From NCBI RefSeq assembly GCF_008312895.1, contig NZ_VSSP01000010.1:104038-168037 (forward strand): DNA of 64,000 nt, written 5' to 3'. The position numbers and the translations under genes are program-made. Source of the stretch: Luteimonas suaedae (GTDB lineage Bacteria; Pseudomonadota; Gammaproteobacteria; Xanthomonadales; Xanthomonadaceae). The notes under the pieces were generated by a model. That model was given only the letters and a program-made list of their open reading frames with translations, was not told the DNA's origin and did not search any database. This document shows, one piece after another, positions 17,714 through 25,568 of the stretch; position 1 is the stretch's first letter; every line of letters starts with the position of its first letter.

Positions 17714-20518
17714 TCAGAACTCGAACCGCAGCCCCACGGTGAAGTAGCGGCCGACCACGTCATAGAGGGTGGCATTGATCCCGTTGCTGTCGGTGGCGAT
17801 CACCACCGGATCACGGTCGAGCGCGTTGTCGATCCGGAAGTACGCCTCTATCCGGTCGCCGGCGAAGGCGTAGGATCCGAACAGTCCCAGGTACCAGGTG
17901 CTGGGCACGGTGTTGTCGTCGATGTCCACGCCGTGCACCCAGTCGTTGCGCAGCACGCCGGGACCGATGAAGCGCGCCGAGGCGCCGAGCCGGGCCGGGC
18001 CGCTGCGGAAGGTCGCGGTGGCCAGCGCGCGCCACTTCGGCGCACCATCGCGGTTCTCGCCGGCATAGTCGTGGCTGGAGAACGGCGTCTCGCGGGTATC
18101 CTCCAGCAGGCGGCTGGCGACCACGCGGAAGTCGAGGTCGGCATCGTTGCCCAGAGTGGGCAGGCCATGCCGGTACGACAGGTCGACATCGACGCCGCGG
18201 ACCTTCTGGTTGGCGATGTTGATCGGCTGGATCAGCAGTTCGGTGATCGTGCCGGAGGCGTCGCGGGTGACGAACTGGCACAGCGACTGGTCGCCGTCGT
18301 AGCAGCCGTCGACGGTCTCCTGGTTGCTCAACGTGGAGATCGCGTCCTTGATGTCGATGCTGTAGTAGTCGATCGCGCCCTGCAGGCCGGGCAGGCCGGC
18401 AGGCGTGAACACCACGCCGAAACTGGTGGTGTCGGCGATTTCCGGGTTCAGGTCCAGGTTGCCCTGCGAGATGCGCAGGATGTTCTGGCGCACGTCGCCG
18501 TTCCAGCGGTCGAGCACGTTCTGGCGCTGGGTCAGCCCCGCCTGGTAGAGGTTGCTCAGGTTGGGCGCGCGGATGTCGCGCGAACGCACGCCGCGCAGCA
18601 GCAGCGACTGCAGCGGCCGCCAGGTCAGTCCCGTCTTCCACGGCACCTCGATCCCAGAATAGCTGTAGTCGGCCACGCGCACCGCGCCGTTGAACTCCAG
18701 CGTCTCCGCCAGCGGCATCAGCACTTCGGCGAAGGCCTCGTTGACCCGATTCGAGCCGCGGGTGGGCAGGAAGTTGCCGAACAGCCACTCGCGCCGCTGT
18801 CCGGCCTCGTCGCTGCGGCCGCGCACGCTCTCGCGGCGATGCTCGGCGCCGAACGCCAGCGTCGCCGGTCCGGCCCAGGTGGAGAACGCTTCGCCGCTCA
18901 TGCTCGCCGAAGCGACCTGCTGGGTGACGGTCTGGTCGATCCACGGCGAACCGTTCACCCAGTCCAGCGCCGGATCGTCGGGCGCCGCGCCGCCGAAGGT
19001 GTTGAGCGGCACGCAGCCGTTGCCGGGATCGGCGAGGCTGGAGCGGCAGACGATGCGCCCGCTGTCGGGATCCACCACCGCGTCGATCGCCTGCGCCAGC
19101 CGCCCGCTGTTGGCGACGTTGAGCACGCGCGTGGACAGCCGGCTCTCGCCGTACTGGTAGTACGCGTCGACATCCCAGGTCTCGCCGACCATGCCGCTCA
19201 GGCCGACCACGGCGCGGTAGGTATCGACCTCCACCCGCGGCGATGCGACCCCCAGCAGCAGGCCGTAGGGGGCGCTGTCCACACCGGCTTCGGCCATCGC
19301 GGCGCGCGTCTGCGGATCGAGATAGGGATTGTCGTCGCGGATGGTGAGGCTGCCGCCGAAGTAGTTGTAGGACGAATTGGTGGTCGCCACCGAATTGGCG
19401 GCGCTGGCCTCGGCGAACAGTTCGAACGCCTCGGAGATCTCGAATGAGGCGCGGCCGAACACGTTCTTGCGGCGCACGTCGCCCTTGAGCGACATCGCCG
19501 CGAAATGGCCGTCGAGCTCGCCGCCGGAAGAGTTGGATCCGGTGAGATCGAGGGTGCCGTAGTCGAACGGGCGCGGCGAGCCGTCGGGATCGAACGTGGT
19601 GCCGCGCAAGGGACCGCCGGTGATCAGGCCGCCGAAGGCCTCGTTGGGGCGGTTCAGGAACGGCACGGTGATGCGGTAGGGCTGGCCGTTGTTCTCGGTC
19701 CAGTCGGGATTGATCATGTTGCCCCAGCCGCGGAACCAGTCGCGGTCGCGCGCCGCGCCGATGCCGTCGCTGTGCGCGTACTCGGCGTTGAGCAGCAGGT
19801 GTCCGCGCCCTTCCGCGAACGGCCGGCCGAAGGTGAGGCCGATGTTCTGCTGGCTGTCGTCACCCTCGGCGGACTCGCCGAACTGCACGTAGCCCTTGGT
19901 GCCGGTGTAGCGCGTGTCGAGCAGGAAGTTGACCACGCCGGCCACCGCATCGGAGCCGTAGACCGACGACGCGCCGCCGGTGACCACGTCGACCTGGCGG
20001 ATCAGCGCGTTCGGCAGGCCGTTGGCGTCGACGTTGCCCTGCAGGTTGGAGCCGACGAAGCGGCGACCGTCGACCAGCACCAGGGTGCGGTCGGTGCCGA
20101 GGCCACGCAGGTTGAGGCGGTTCATGCCGGTGGTGCCGGAGCTGATCGAGTTGTTGCCCTGGGTGGTGGTGGCGTCACCGACCAGCGAGGGCATGGTGTT
20201 GAGGTAGTCGGCGATGTTGTTGGGCGCGGCGAGTTCGATCTGCTCGAAATCGATCGTGGTCACCGGCGTCGGCGATGCGTAGCCGGCCTTGAGCACGCGC
20301 GAGCCGGTCACCTGCACCGTGTCGAGTGTGGCGGCCGTATCCTGCGCGGCAGGTGGTGGCGCCTGCGTCGGCTCTGCGGGATCCGCCGGATCCTGTGCAT
20401 CTGCGGTTGCGGCGGGCGCCGGCACGGACTGCGCCGCGGCGGCGGCGGGAAGACCCAGCCCGCCGGCGAACAACAACGCGCTGCCGGAAAGAAGGGTGAC
20501 GATCCTGATGGCGCTCAT
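17714..20518 (-). CDS. TonB-dependent receptor of the D-glutamate/gamma-glutamyl locus
   Basis: A 934-residue outer-membrane receptor. A Sec signal (LLSGSALLFAGGLGLPAAAAAQ) is followed by a low-complexity Ala/Pro stretch, a TonB-box-like segment (LDTVQVTGSR at about residues 68-78), the plug (NIADYLNTMPSLVG, LNLRGLGTDRTLVLVDGRRF, DVVTGGASSVYGSDAVAGVVNF) and a 22-strand barrel ending in TVGLRFEF. The plug type is common in receptors for peptides and large glycans. The ATG at 20518 has GGGGAG about nine bases upstream. With two gamma-glutamyltransferases and the D-Glu genes around it, import of gamma-glutamyl peptides or polymers is inferred. Its promoter region holds the LysR-type operator. 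Confidence 0.85.
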   Translation of the reverse strand: MSAIRIVTLLSGSALLFAGGLGLPAAAAAQSVPAPAATADAQDPADPAEPTQAPPPAAQDTAATLDTVQVTGSRVLKAGYASPTPVTTIDFEQIELAAPNNIADYLNTMPSLVGDATTTQGNNSISSGTTGMNRLNLRGLGTDRTLVLVDGRRFVGSNLQGNVDANGLPNALIRQVDVVTGGASSVYGSDAVAGVVNFLLDTRYTGTKGYVQFGESAEGDDSQQNIGLTFGRPFAEGRGHLLLNAEYAHSDGIGAARDRDWFRGWGNMINPDWTENNGQPYRITVPFLNRPNEAFGGLITGGPLRGTTFDPDGSPRPFDYGTLDLTGSNSSGGELDGHFAAMSLKGDVRRKNVFGRASFEISEAFELFAEASAANSVATTNSSYNYFGGSLTIRDDNPYLDPQTRAAMAEAGVDSAPYGLLLGVASPRVEVDTYRAVVGLSGMVGETWDVDAYYQYGESRLSTRVLNVANSGRLAQAIDAVVDPDSGRIVCRSSLADPGNGCVPLNTFGGAAPDDPALDWVNGSPWIDQTVTQQVASASMSGEAFSTWAGPATLAFGAEHRRESVRGRSDEAGQRREWLFGNFLPTRGSNRVNEAFAEVLMPLAETLEFNGAVRVADYSYSGIEVPWKTGLTWRPLQSLLLRGVRSRDIRAPNLSNLYQAGLTQRQNVLDRWNGDVRQNILRISQGNLDLNPEIADTTSFGVVFTPAGLPGLQGAIDYYSIDIKDAISTLSNQETVDGCYDGDQSLCQFVTRDASGTITELLIQPINIANQKVRGVDVDLSYRHGLPTLGNDADLDFRVVASRLLEDTRETPFSSHDYAGENRDGAPKWRALATATFRSGPARLGASARFIGPGVLRNDWVHGVDIDDNTVPSTWYLGLFGSYAFAGDRIEAYFRIDNALDRDPVVIATDSNGINATLYDVVGRYFTVGLRFEF

Positions 20519-20656
20519 GCTCATGCTCTCCCCGGAGTCGGATGCGGTCGGGAGGTACGGTCCGTGTGTTTCGCGCTGCAGTCGTCCCTGCTGCCCTCTA
20601 CCACGGAGAGTGGCCGCGGATGGCGTGTTTGTCGTGCAGGATTGCTGGGCAGCGGT

Positions 20657-20671
20657 ATAACTTGAGGCTAT
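20657..20671. promoter_or_regulatory. Imperfect second LysR-type box
   Basis: ATAACTTGAGGCTAT keeps the T-N11-A spacing and 12 of 15 bases of the exact operator that begins 24 bases further on. A strong recognition site plus a weaker activation site nearby is the normal arrangement for LysR-type regulators. Confidence 0.35.
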
Positions 20672-20680
20672 GGCGCATCC

Positions 20681-20695
20681 ATAACCGCAGGTTAT
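20681..20695. promoter_or_regulatory. LysR-type operator, copy 2 (TonB receptor / ggt2 divergent promoter)
   Basis: ATAACCGCAGGTTAT is the exact reverse complement of the box at 10814-10828. It lies 163 bases before the receptor ATG and 56 bases before the second gamma-glutamyltransferase ATG, so one site may serve both. With copy 1 it links the three divergent transcription units of the locus into one predicted regulon. Confidence 0.6.
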
Positions 20696-20716
20696 CCGCG
20701 TGCGATGCAAGGTGAG

Positions 20717-20744
20717 TTGTGCAATGCGCGGTGGCGGCTAGTCT
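20717..20744 (+). promoter_or_regulatory. Possible promoter of the second gamma-glutamyltransferase
   Basis: TTGTGC (20717-20722) and TAGTCT (20739-20744) are separated by 16 bases. Transcription would start near 20751, at or very near the chosen start codon, giving a leaderless message. The LysR-type box would then be centred near -60. Confidence 0.3.
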
Positions 20745-20750
20745 GGTGGC

Positions 20751-22505
20751 ATGCGCACATGCCCCACTCCGTTGCTTCACCGGCCTCCCGCCGTCTTGGA
20801 TCCGCTGCGTCGTGGTGGCGCACTGTGGATGCCGTTGTTGCTGTCGTCGCTGCTGCTGGCGGCATGTCGCACGCCCGGCGCCGGCGGCGATGCCGGCACG
20901 GATCACGGCATGGTCGTGGCCGCGCATCCGCTCGCGGTGGAAGCCGGCACGCGCATCCTGCAAGGCGGTGGCAGCGCGATCGATGCGGCGGTGGCGGTGC
21001 AGATGATGCTGGGACTGGTGGAGCCGCAGAGCTCGGGCATCGGCGGCGGCGCGATCGTCATGACCTACGATGCGTCCACCGGCGAGGTCACCGGTTATCT
21101 GGGGCGCGAAACCGCGCCCGCCTCCGCCTCACCGGCAATGCTGCGCGACGACGACGGCCGCGCGCTGCCGCGCGCCGAGGCGATGCTGGGCGGCGTGGCC
21201 ACCGGCGTGCCCGGCGCGGTGTCGGCATTCGCCGCCGCGCACCGCGCGCACGGGCGCCTGCCGTGGGCGGCATTGTTCGGCGACACCATCGACCGCGCCG
21301 AAGCGGGCTTCGTCATCGGCCCGCGCCTGGCGCGGCACATCGATGGCCGCTTCCCGCAGGCCTCGGCACCGGACGTAGTCGGCTACTTCTCGCATCCCGA
21401 CGGTACGCGCATGCAGGCCGGCGACCGGCTGCGCAATCCCGACTACGCCGCAACGCTGCGCACGCTGGCGCGCGAGGGCGCCACCGCGCTCCATCGCGGC
21501 GAGATCGCCGCCGACATCGTTGCGCGCACCGCCGCACCACCGCTGGCAGGCGGCATGACCACGGAAGACCTGGCCGCGTACACGGCCGAGACCGTTCGCC
21601 CGCTGTGCCGGCCGCTGCGCGCCTACGTGCTGTGCGTGCCGCCGCCACCGGCCAGCGGCGTCGGCCTGTTGCAGTTGATGCTGCTGCTGGACGGGACCGA
21701 CATCGGCACGCGCGGCGCGGACGATCCGCGGGCCTGGTTCCTGTTCGCCGAGGCGAGCCGTCTCATGTATGCCGACCGGGATCGGTACGTGGGCGATCCG
21801 CGCTTCGTGTCCGTTCCCGTCGACGGCCTGCTCGACGCCGGTTACCTCGACGCGCGCCGGGCCCTGATTGGCGACACCGCGGCCCCGCAATACGCGGCCG
21901 GAACGCCTGCGGGCGCACCGCCGCGCGTGGACGACGCCACCCGCGAGCCGGCCGGCACCAGCCACTTCGTGGTCGTCGATGCGCAGGGCAATGCGGTCTC
22001 GGTGACCACCACGGTGGAGTCGTACTTCGGCTCCGGGCGCATGGTGCGCGGCTTCTTCCTCAACAACCAGCTGACCGATTTCTCCTGGGCGGACGCGGAC
22101 CGGCCAGTGCCGGCAGCGAACGCCGTGGCGCCCGGCAAGCGCCCGCGCTCGTCGATGACGCCGGCGATCCTGCTCGACCACGACGGCCGGTTCCTCGGCG
22201 CGATCGGATCGCCGGGCGGCAGCGCGATCCCGGCCTACATCGCCAAGGCCCTGACCGGCGCGTTCGACTGGGATCTGCCGCTGGCGCAGGCGATCGCGCT
22301 GCCCAACCTGGTCGCGCGCGGCGAACGCGTCGACGGCGAGGCGACGCGAATGTCGACCGAACTGCGTGCGGCGCTGGCGCGCCGCGGCATCGAGGTGCGC
22401 CCGGGCGCGGGAGAGGACTCGGGACTGCACGGTGTGCTGCTGCGCGACGGGCGGCTCGACGGCGCGGCCGACCCGCGGCGCGAGGGTGTGGTGGGCCGCC
22501 CATGA
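20751..22505 (+). CDS. Second gamma-glutamyltransferase family protein, predicted lipoprotein
   Basis: A 584-residue Ntn hydrolase of the gamma-glutamyltransferase family, divergent in sequence from the enzyme at 15874. The N-terminus has a lipobox (LLLAAC, Cys39), so it is probably anchored in the periplasm. Family motifs are ILQGGGSAIDAAVAVQMMLGLVEPQSSGIGGGAI, the nucleophile region AGTSHFVVVDAQGNAVSVTT, FLNNQLTDFSW, KRPRSSMTPAIL and IGSPGGSAIPAYI. The nucleophile context is TSHF rather than TTHY/L. The start is uncertain: ATG at 20751 gives a long n-region, and a TTG at 20796 would give a more usual lipoprotein signal. It probably complements ggt in gamma-glutamyl hydrolysis. Confidence 0.82.
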   Translation: MRTCPTPLLHRPPAVLDPLRRGGALWMPLLLSSLLLAACRTPGAGGDAGTDHGMVVAAHPLAVEAGTRILQGGGSAIDAAVAVQMMLGLVEPQSSGIGGGAIVMTYDASTGEVTGYLGRETAPASASPAMLRDDDGRALPRAEAMLGGVATGVPGAVSAFAAAHRAHGRLPWAALFGDTIDRAEAGFVIGPRLARHIDGRFPQASAPDVVGYFSHPDGTRMQAGDRLRNPDYAATLRTLAREGATALHRGEIAADIVARTAAPPLAGGMTTEDLAAYTAETVRPLCRPLRAYVLCVPPPPASGVGLLQLMLLLDGTDIGTRGADDPRAWFLFAEASRLMYADRDRYVGDPRFVSVPVDGLLDAGYLDARRALIGDTAAPQYAAGTPAGAPPRVDDATREPAGTSHFVVVDAQGNAVSVTTTVESYFGSGRMVRGFFLNNQLTDFSWADADRPVPAANAVAPGKRPRSSMTPAILLDHDGRFLGAIGSPGGSAIPAYIAKALTGAFDWDLPLAQAIALPNLVARGERVDGEATRMSTELRAALARRGIEVRPGAGEDSGLHGVLLRDGRLDGAADPRREGVVGRP

Positions 22506-22558
22506 GCGCGGCACCAGTGCTGCTGGCCGCCGCGCGCGCGGTGGCCTAGGATCGGCCG

Positions 22559-23458
22559 ATGCGCTTTCGCCAGATCGAAGTCTTCTACGCCGTCTACACC
22601 ACCGGCTCCATCAGCGCCGCCGCGCGCTCGCTGCATGTCTCGCAACCCTCGGTCAGCAAGGTGCTGCACCACACCCAGTCGCAGCTGGGACTGACGCTGT
22701 TCACGCTGGTGCGCGGCCGCCTGGTCGCCACCGACGAGGCGCATGCGCTGTTCCTCGAGGTCGCCGAGATCTTCAAGCGCCTGACTTCGCTGCAGAAGAC
22801 GGTGAGCAACATCAAGAACCTCGGCGGCAGCCACATCCGCCTGGCGGTTGTGCCCTCGCTCGGCCTGCACGTGGCGCCGATGGCGATCATGCGTTTCCGC
22901 CGCGAGCATCCGGAAGTGACGTTCGACGTGCAGACGCTGCACCACGACAACCTGTTCGAGGCCCTGTACGAGCGCACCTGCGACATCGCCGTGGCCTACG
23001 ATCCGCCGGCCCATCCGCGCATGCAGCGGCGCGAACTGGACACCGGCGAACTGATGCTGCTGTTCCAGAAGGGCAGCCTGCCCGACGTGGGCGCGAGCGT
23101 GCCGCTGCGACTGCTCGACGGCCAGGACATGGTGGGGCTGACCACCAGTGGCCCGGTCGGCGACCTGTTCGCGGCCGAGGTGCAGCGCCACAACGTCTCG
23201 ATCCGCGAGGTCGTCTCCAACCAGACCTTCTACATCGCCGCCGCGCTCACCCGCTGCGGCGCCGGCATGGCCGTGGTGGACGAATTCACGGCGCGCGCCA
23301 GCATCGACGAGGCCACCGCCTTCCGTCCGTTCGATCCGGCGATCCGGTTCAAGGTCGAATGCGTGTACCTGGAGGACCGCCCGCCGTCGAAGGCGGCCGA
23401 CGTATTCGTCGCCACGCTCGCCTCGACATTGCGCGAGATGCGCGTCGCCACGGAATGA
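22559..23458 (+). CDS. LysR-family transcriptional regulator of the locus
   Basis: A 299-residue LysR-type regulator. The winged HTH is at residues 1-60 (IEVFYAVYTTGSISAAARSLHVSQPSVSKVLHH), followed by the linker helix and a periplasmic-binding-like effector domain from about residue 90 (SHIRLAVVPSLGLHVAPMAIMRF) to GMAVVDEFTA. It lies 53 bases after the second gamma-glutamyltransferase, in the same direction. Two identical T-N11-A palindromes in the promoters of dgcN and of the receptor/ggt2 pair make it the likely local regulator, with D-Glu, N-acetyl-Glu or a gamma-glutamyl compound as possible effector. No box is seen directly before its own ATG. Confidence 0.85.
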   Translation: MRFRQIEVFYAVYTTGSISAAARSLHVSQPSVSKVLHHTQSQLGLTLFTLVRGRLVATDEAHALFLEVAEIFKRLTSLQKTVSNIKNLGGSHIRLAVVPSLGLHVAPMAIMRFRREHPEVTFDVQTLHHDNLFEALYERTCDIAVAYDPPAHPRMQRRELDTGELMLLFQKGSLPDVGASVPLRLLDGQDMVGLTTSGPVGDLFAAEVQRHNVSIREVVSNQTFYIAAALTRCGAGMAVVDEFTARASIDEATAFRPFDPAIRFKVECVYLEDRPPSKAADVFVATLASTLREMRVATE

Positions 23459-23502
23459 CCGTGCATGCATTGCCTTCGCCACCCTGCCGAGAAGTTCCAC
23501 GC

Positions 23503-24255
23503 TCAGGAGAAGAAGACGCCGCCGTTGACGTCGAAGTTGGCGCCGTTGATGAAGCTGGCGGCACCCGACGCCAGGTACAACGCGGCGTCGGCCGCTTCCT
23601 CCGGGCGTCCCTCGCGCCGCAGTGGCGTCGCATTGGCCACCGCCTGGCGCACCTCCGGCTTGGTGAACTCGTCGTGGAAGCGGGTCGCGATCATGCCGCA
23701 GCACAGCGCGTTGACCCGGATGCCGCGCGGGCCGAGTTCCTTGGCCATGGCGCGGGTGAAGGTCATCACCGCGGCCTTGGAGGTGGCGTAGATCGCGGCG
23801 CCCGGGCCGCCGCCGTCGCGCCCGGCGAGCGAGGCGAAGTTCACGATCGCAGAACCTTCGCGCATCAGCGGCGCCACCGCCCGGGTGGTGAGGTAGACCG
23901 ACTTCAGGTTGAGGTCCATGACCTTGTGGAAGTAGGCCTCGTCGATCTCGGCCAGCGGCTTGCGCGCGACCATGCCGCCGGCGACGTTGAGCAGCAGGTC
24001 GACGTGCTCGCCGAACGCGGCCCGGGTGGCCGCGACCAATCCGGCGACCGCGTCCGCGGAGGTCACGTCGGCGCGATGCACGATGGCGGTGCCACCGCCG
24101 GCCTCGACCTGGCGCAGGGTGTCCTGCGCGTTCGCCTCGTCGTTGGCGTAGTTGATGCACACGCGCGCACCCGCCGCCGTCAGCTTCAGCGAGATCGCGC
24201 GGCCGATGTCGCGTCCGCCGCCGGTCACGATCGCCACCTTGTTGTTGAAGTCCAT
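23503..24255 (-). CDS. SDR-family oxidoreductase, probable DEH (alginate monomer) reductase
   Basis: A 250-residue classical short-chain dehydrogenase. The cofactor site is VTGGGRDIGRA (residues 10-20), NVAGG follows at about 88, and the catalytic Tyr-Lys pair is in IYATSKAAV; the Ser is in NFASLAGRD. Alginate lyases release 4-deoxy-L-erythro-5-hexoseulose uronate, which SDR enzymes such as A1-R reduce to 2-keto-3-deoxygluconate. As the last gene of a minus-strand run with an MFS carrier, PL17 and PL6, that role is likely here. Sequence alone would fit many 3-oxoacyl or sugar reductases. No kdgK or kdgA is in the window. Confidence 0.75.
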   Translation of the reverse strand: MDFNNKVAIVTGGGRDIGRAISLKLTAAGARVCINYANDEANAQDTLRQVEAGGGTAIVHRADVTSADAVAGLVAATRAAFGEHVDLLLNVAGGMVARKPLAEIDEAYFHKVMDLNLKSVYLTTRAVAPLMREGSAIVNFASLAGRDGGGPGAAIYATSKAAVMTFTRAMAKELGPRGIRVNALCCGMIATRFHDEFTKPEVRQAVANATPLRREGRPEEAADAALYLASGAASFINGANFDVNGGVFFS

Positions 24256-24287
24256 AGTGTTGCTTTCCTCGGAATGTTGGGCGGCAG

Positions 24288-25568
24288 TCACTTGCCTGCC
24301 GGGGGGCCGTCGAGCTTCCTGATCGGGCCGGCGATCCACCAGATCGCGATCAACGACAGCGGCACCAGGGTGCCGACCAGGATGAAGATGGGAGCGAAGG
24401 ATTGCTTGGTCATCACCGGCACGAGCCAAGTCGTGACCAGGGTGCCGGCGACCGCCGCCATGCCGCCGATGCCGGCAAGCGATCCGACCGACCTGCCGTG
24501 GAACACGTCGCTCGGCAGGGTCTGGATGTTGCCGATGGCGACCTGGAAGCCGAACAGCACGGCGGCGATGGTCAGCACCGCGAAGACCGGTTGCACGGCC
24601 AGCACCGCGCCGAGCAGGCCCGGCGCCATGATCGCGCCGCCGACGGTGATGCTCCATTTGCGTGCGCGTTCCACGCTCCATCCGCGGGCGATCAGCCGGC
24701 CCGACAGCCAGCCGCCGAACAGGCTGCCGAACATGGCGCCGACATACGGCACCCAGGCGAAGAGGCCGATCTGCTTGATGTCGAAGCCGAAGGTTTCCGC
24801 CAGGTAGATCGGCAGCCACGCCAGGAACAGCCACCAGATCGGGTCGAGGAAGAACCGCGCCAGCACGATGCCCCAGCTCTGGCGATGCGACATCAGTCCG
24901 CGCACGCCGGGCGCGTAGACCGGCTGCACGGCATCGCCGGCATCCTCCGGCGCGTCCAGGATCAGCACGCGCTCGGCTTCGCTCACCCAGGGATGGCGGT
25001 CCGGGCCGCACCGGTAGATCACCAGCCACGGCAGCAGCCAGACGAAGCCGAGGACGCCGATCACCACGAAGGTGCTCTTCCAGCCCAGCGACAGGAACAG
25101 CAGCGCGATCAGCGGTGCGGAGACCACCGAGCCGAGCGACGCGCCGGCGTTGAAGATGCCCTGCGCGAACGCGCGCTCCCGCGACGGGAACCACTCGGCG
25201 ATCGCCTTGACCGCACCCGGCCAGGCGCCCGCTTCGCTGACGCCGAGCATGGCGCGGAACACGCCGAACGAAAGGATCGAACTGGCGACGGCATGCAGGG
25301 CGATCGATACCGACCAGACCGCGACCGACAGGGTGAAGCCGAGCCGCACCCCGATGATGTCGAACAGCCGCCCGAACCCGAACTGGCCGGCGGCGTAGAA
25401 CAGCATGAACACGGTGACCAGCAGCGCGTAATCTTCCTTGGTCGCGCCGATCTGGCCGGCGATCTCCGGCCACATCACGGCGAGCGCGTTGCGGTCGATG
25501 TAATTGACGATGGTGGCGACCGAGATCAGGCCGATGATGATCCAGCGCACGGCGGAGCGTCGCTTCAC
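24288..25568 (-). CDS. MFS transporter of the hexuronate (ExuT/anion:cation symporter) family
   Basis: A 426-residue, 12-TM carrier. The N-terminal signature is IVNYIDRNALAVMWPEI, and the TM4-5 region GVSEAGAWPGAVKAIAEWFPSRERAFAQGIFNAGASLG is diagnostic of the anion:cation symporter family, which includes hexuronate carriers. It probably carries unsaturated uronate monomers from the periplasm into the cytoplasm for the SDR encoded next. It starts with GTG at 25568, overlapping the PL17 stop (GTGA), so translation is coupled to the exolyase whose product it would take up. Confidence 0.85.
   Translation of the reverse strand: MKRRSAVRWIIIGLISVATIVNYIDRNALAVMWPEIAGQIGATKEDYALLVTVFMLFYAAGQFGFGRLFDIIGVRLGFTLSVAVWSVSIALHAVASSILSFGVFRAMLGVSEAGAWPGAVKAIAEWFPSRERAFAQGIFNAGASLGSVVSAPLIALLFLSLGWKSTFVVIGVLGFVWLLPWLVIYRCGPDRHPWVSEAERVLILDAPEDAGDAVQPVYAPGVRGLMSHRQSWGIVLARFFLDPIWWLFLAWLPIYLAETFGFDIKQIGLFAWVPYVGAMFGSLFGGWLSGRLIARGWSVERARKWSITVGGAIMAPGLLGAVLAVQPVFAVLTIAAVLFGFQVAIGNIQTLPSDVFHGRSVGSLAGIGGMAAVAGTLVTTWLVPVMTKQSFAPIFILVGTLVPLSLIAIWWIAGPIRKLDGPPAGK

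Noticed and set aside
14174..17742. Antisense frames of 763 and 1009 codons over gltS and ggt
   Set aside because: Low-complexity shadow translations; the opposite-frame products have clear catalytic motifs and proper starts.
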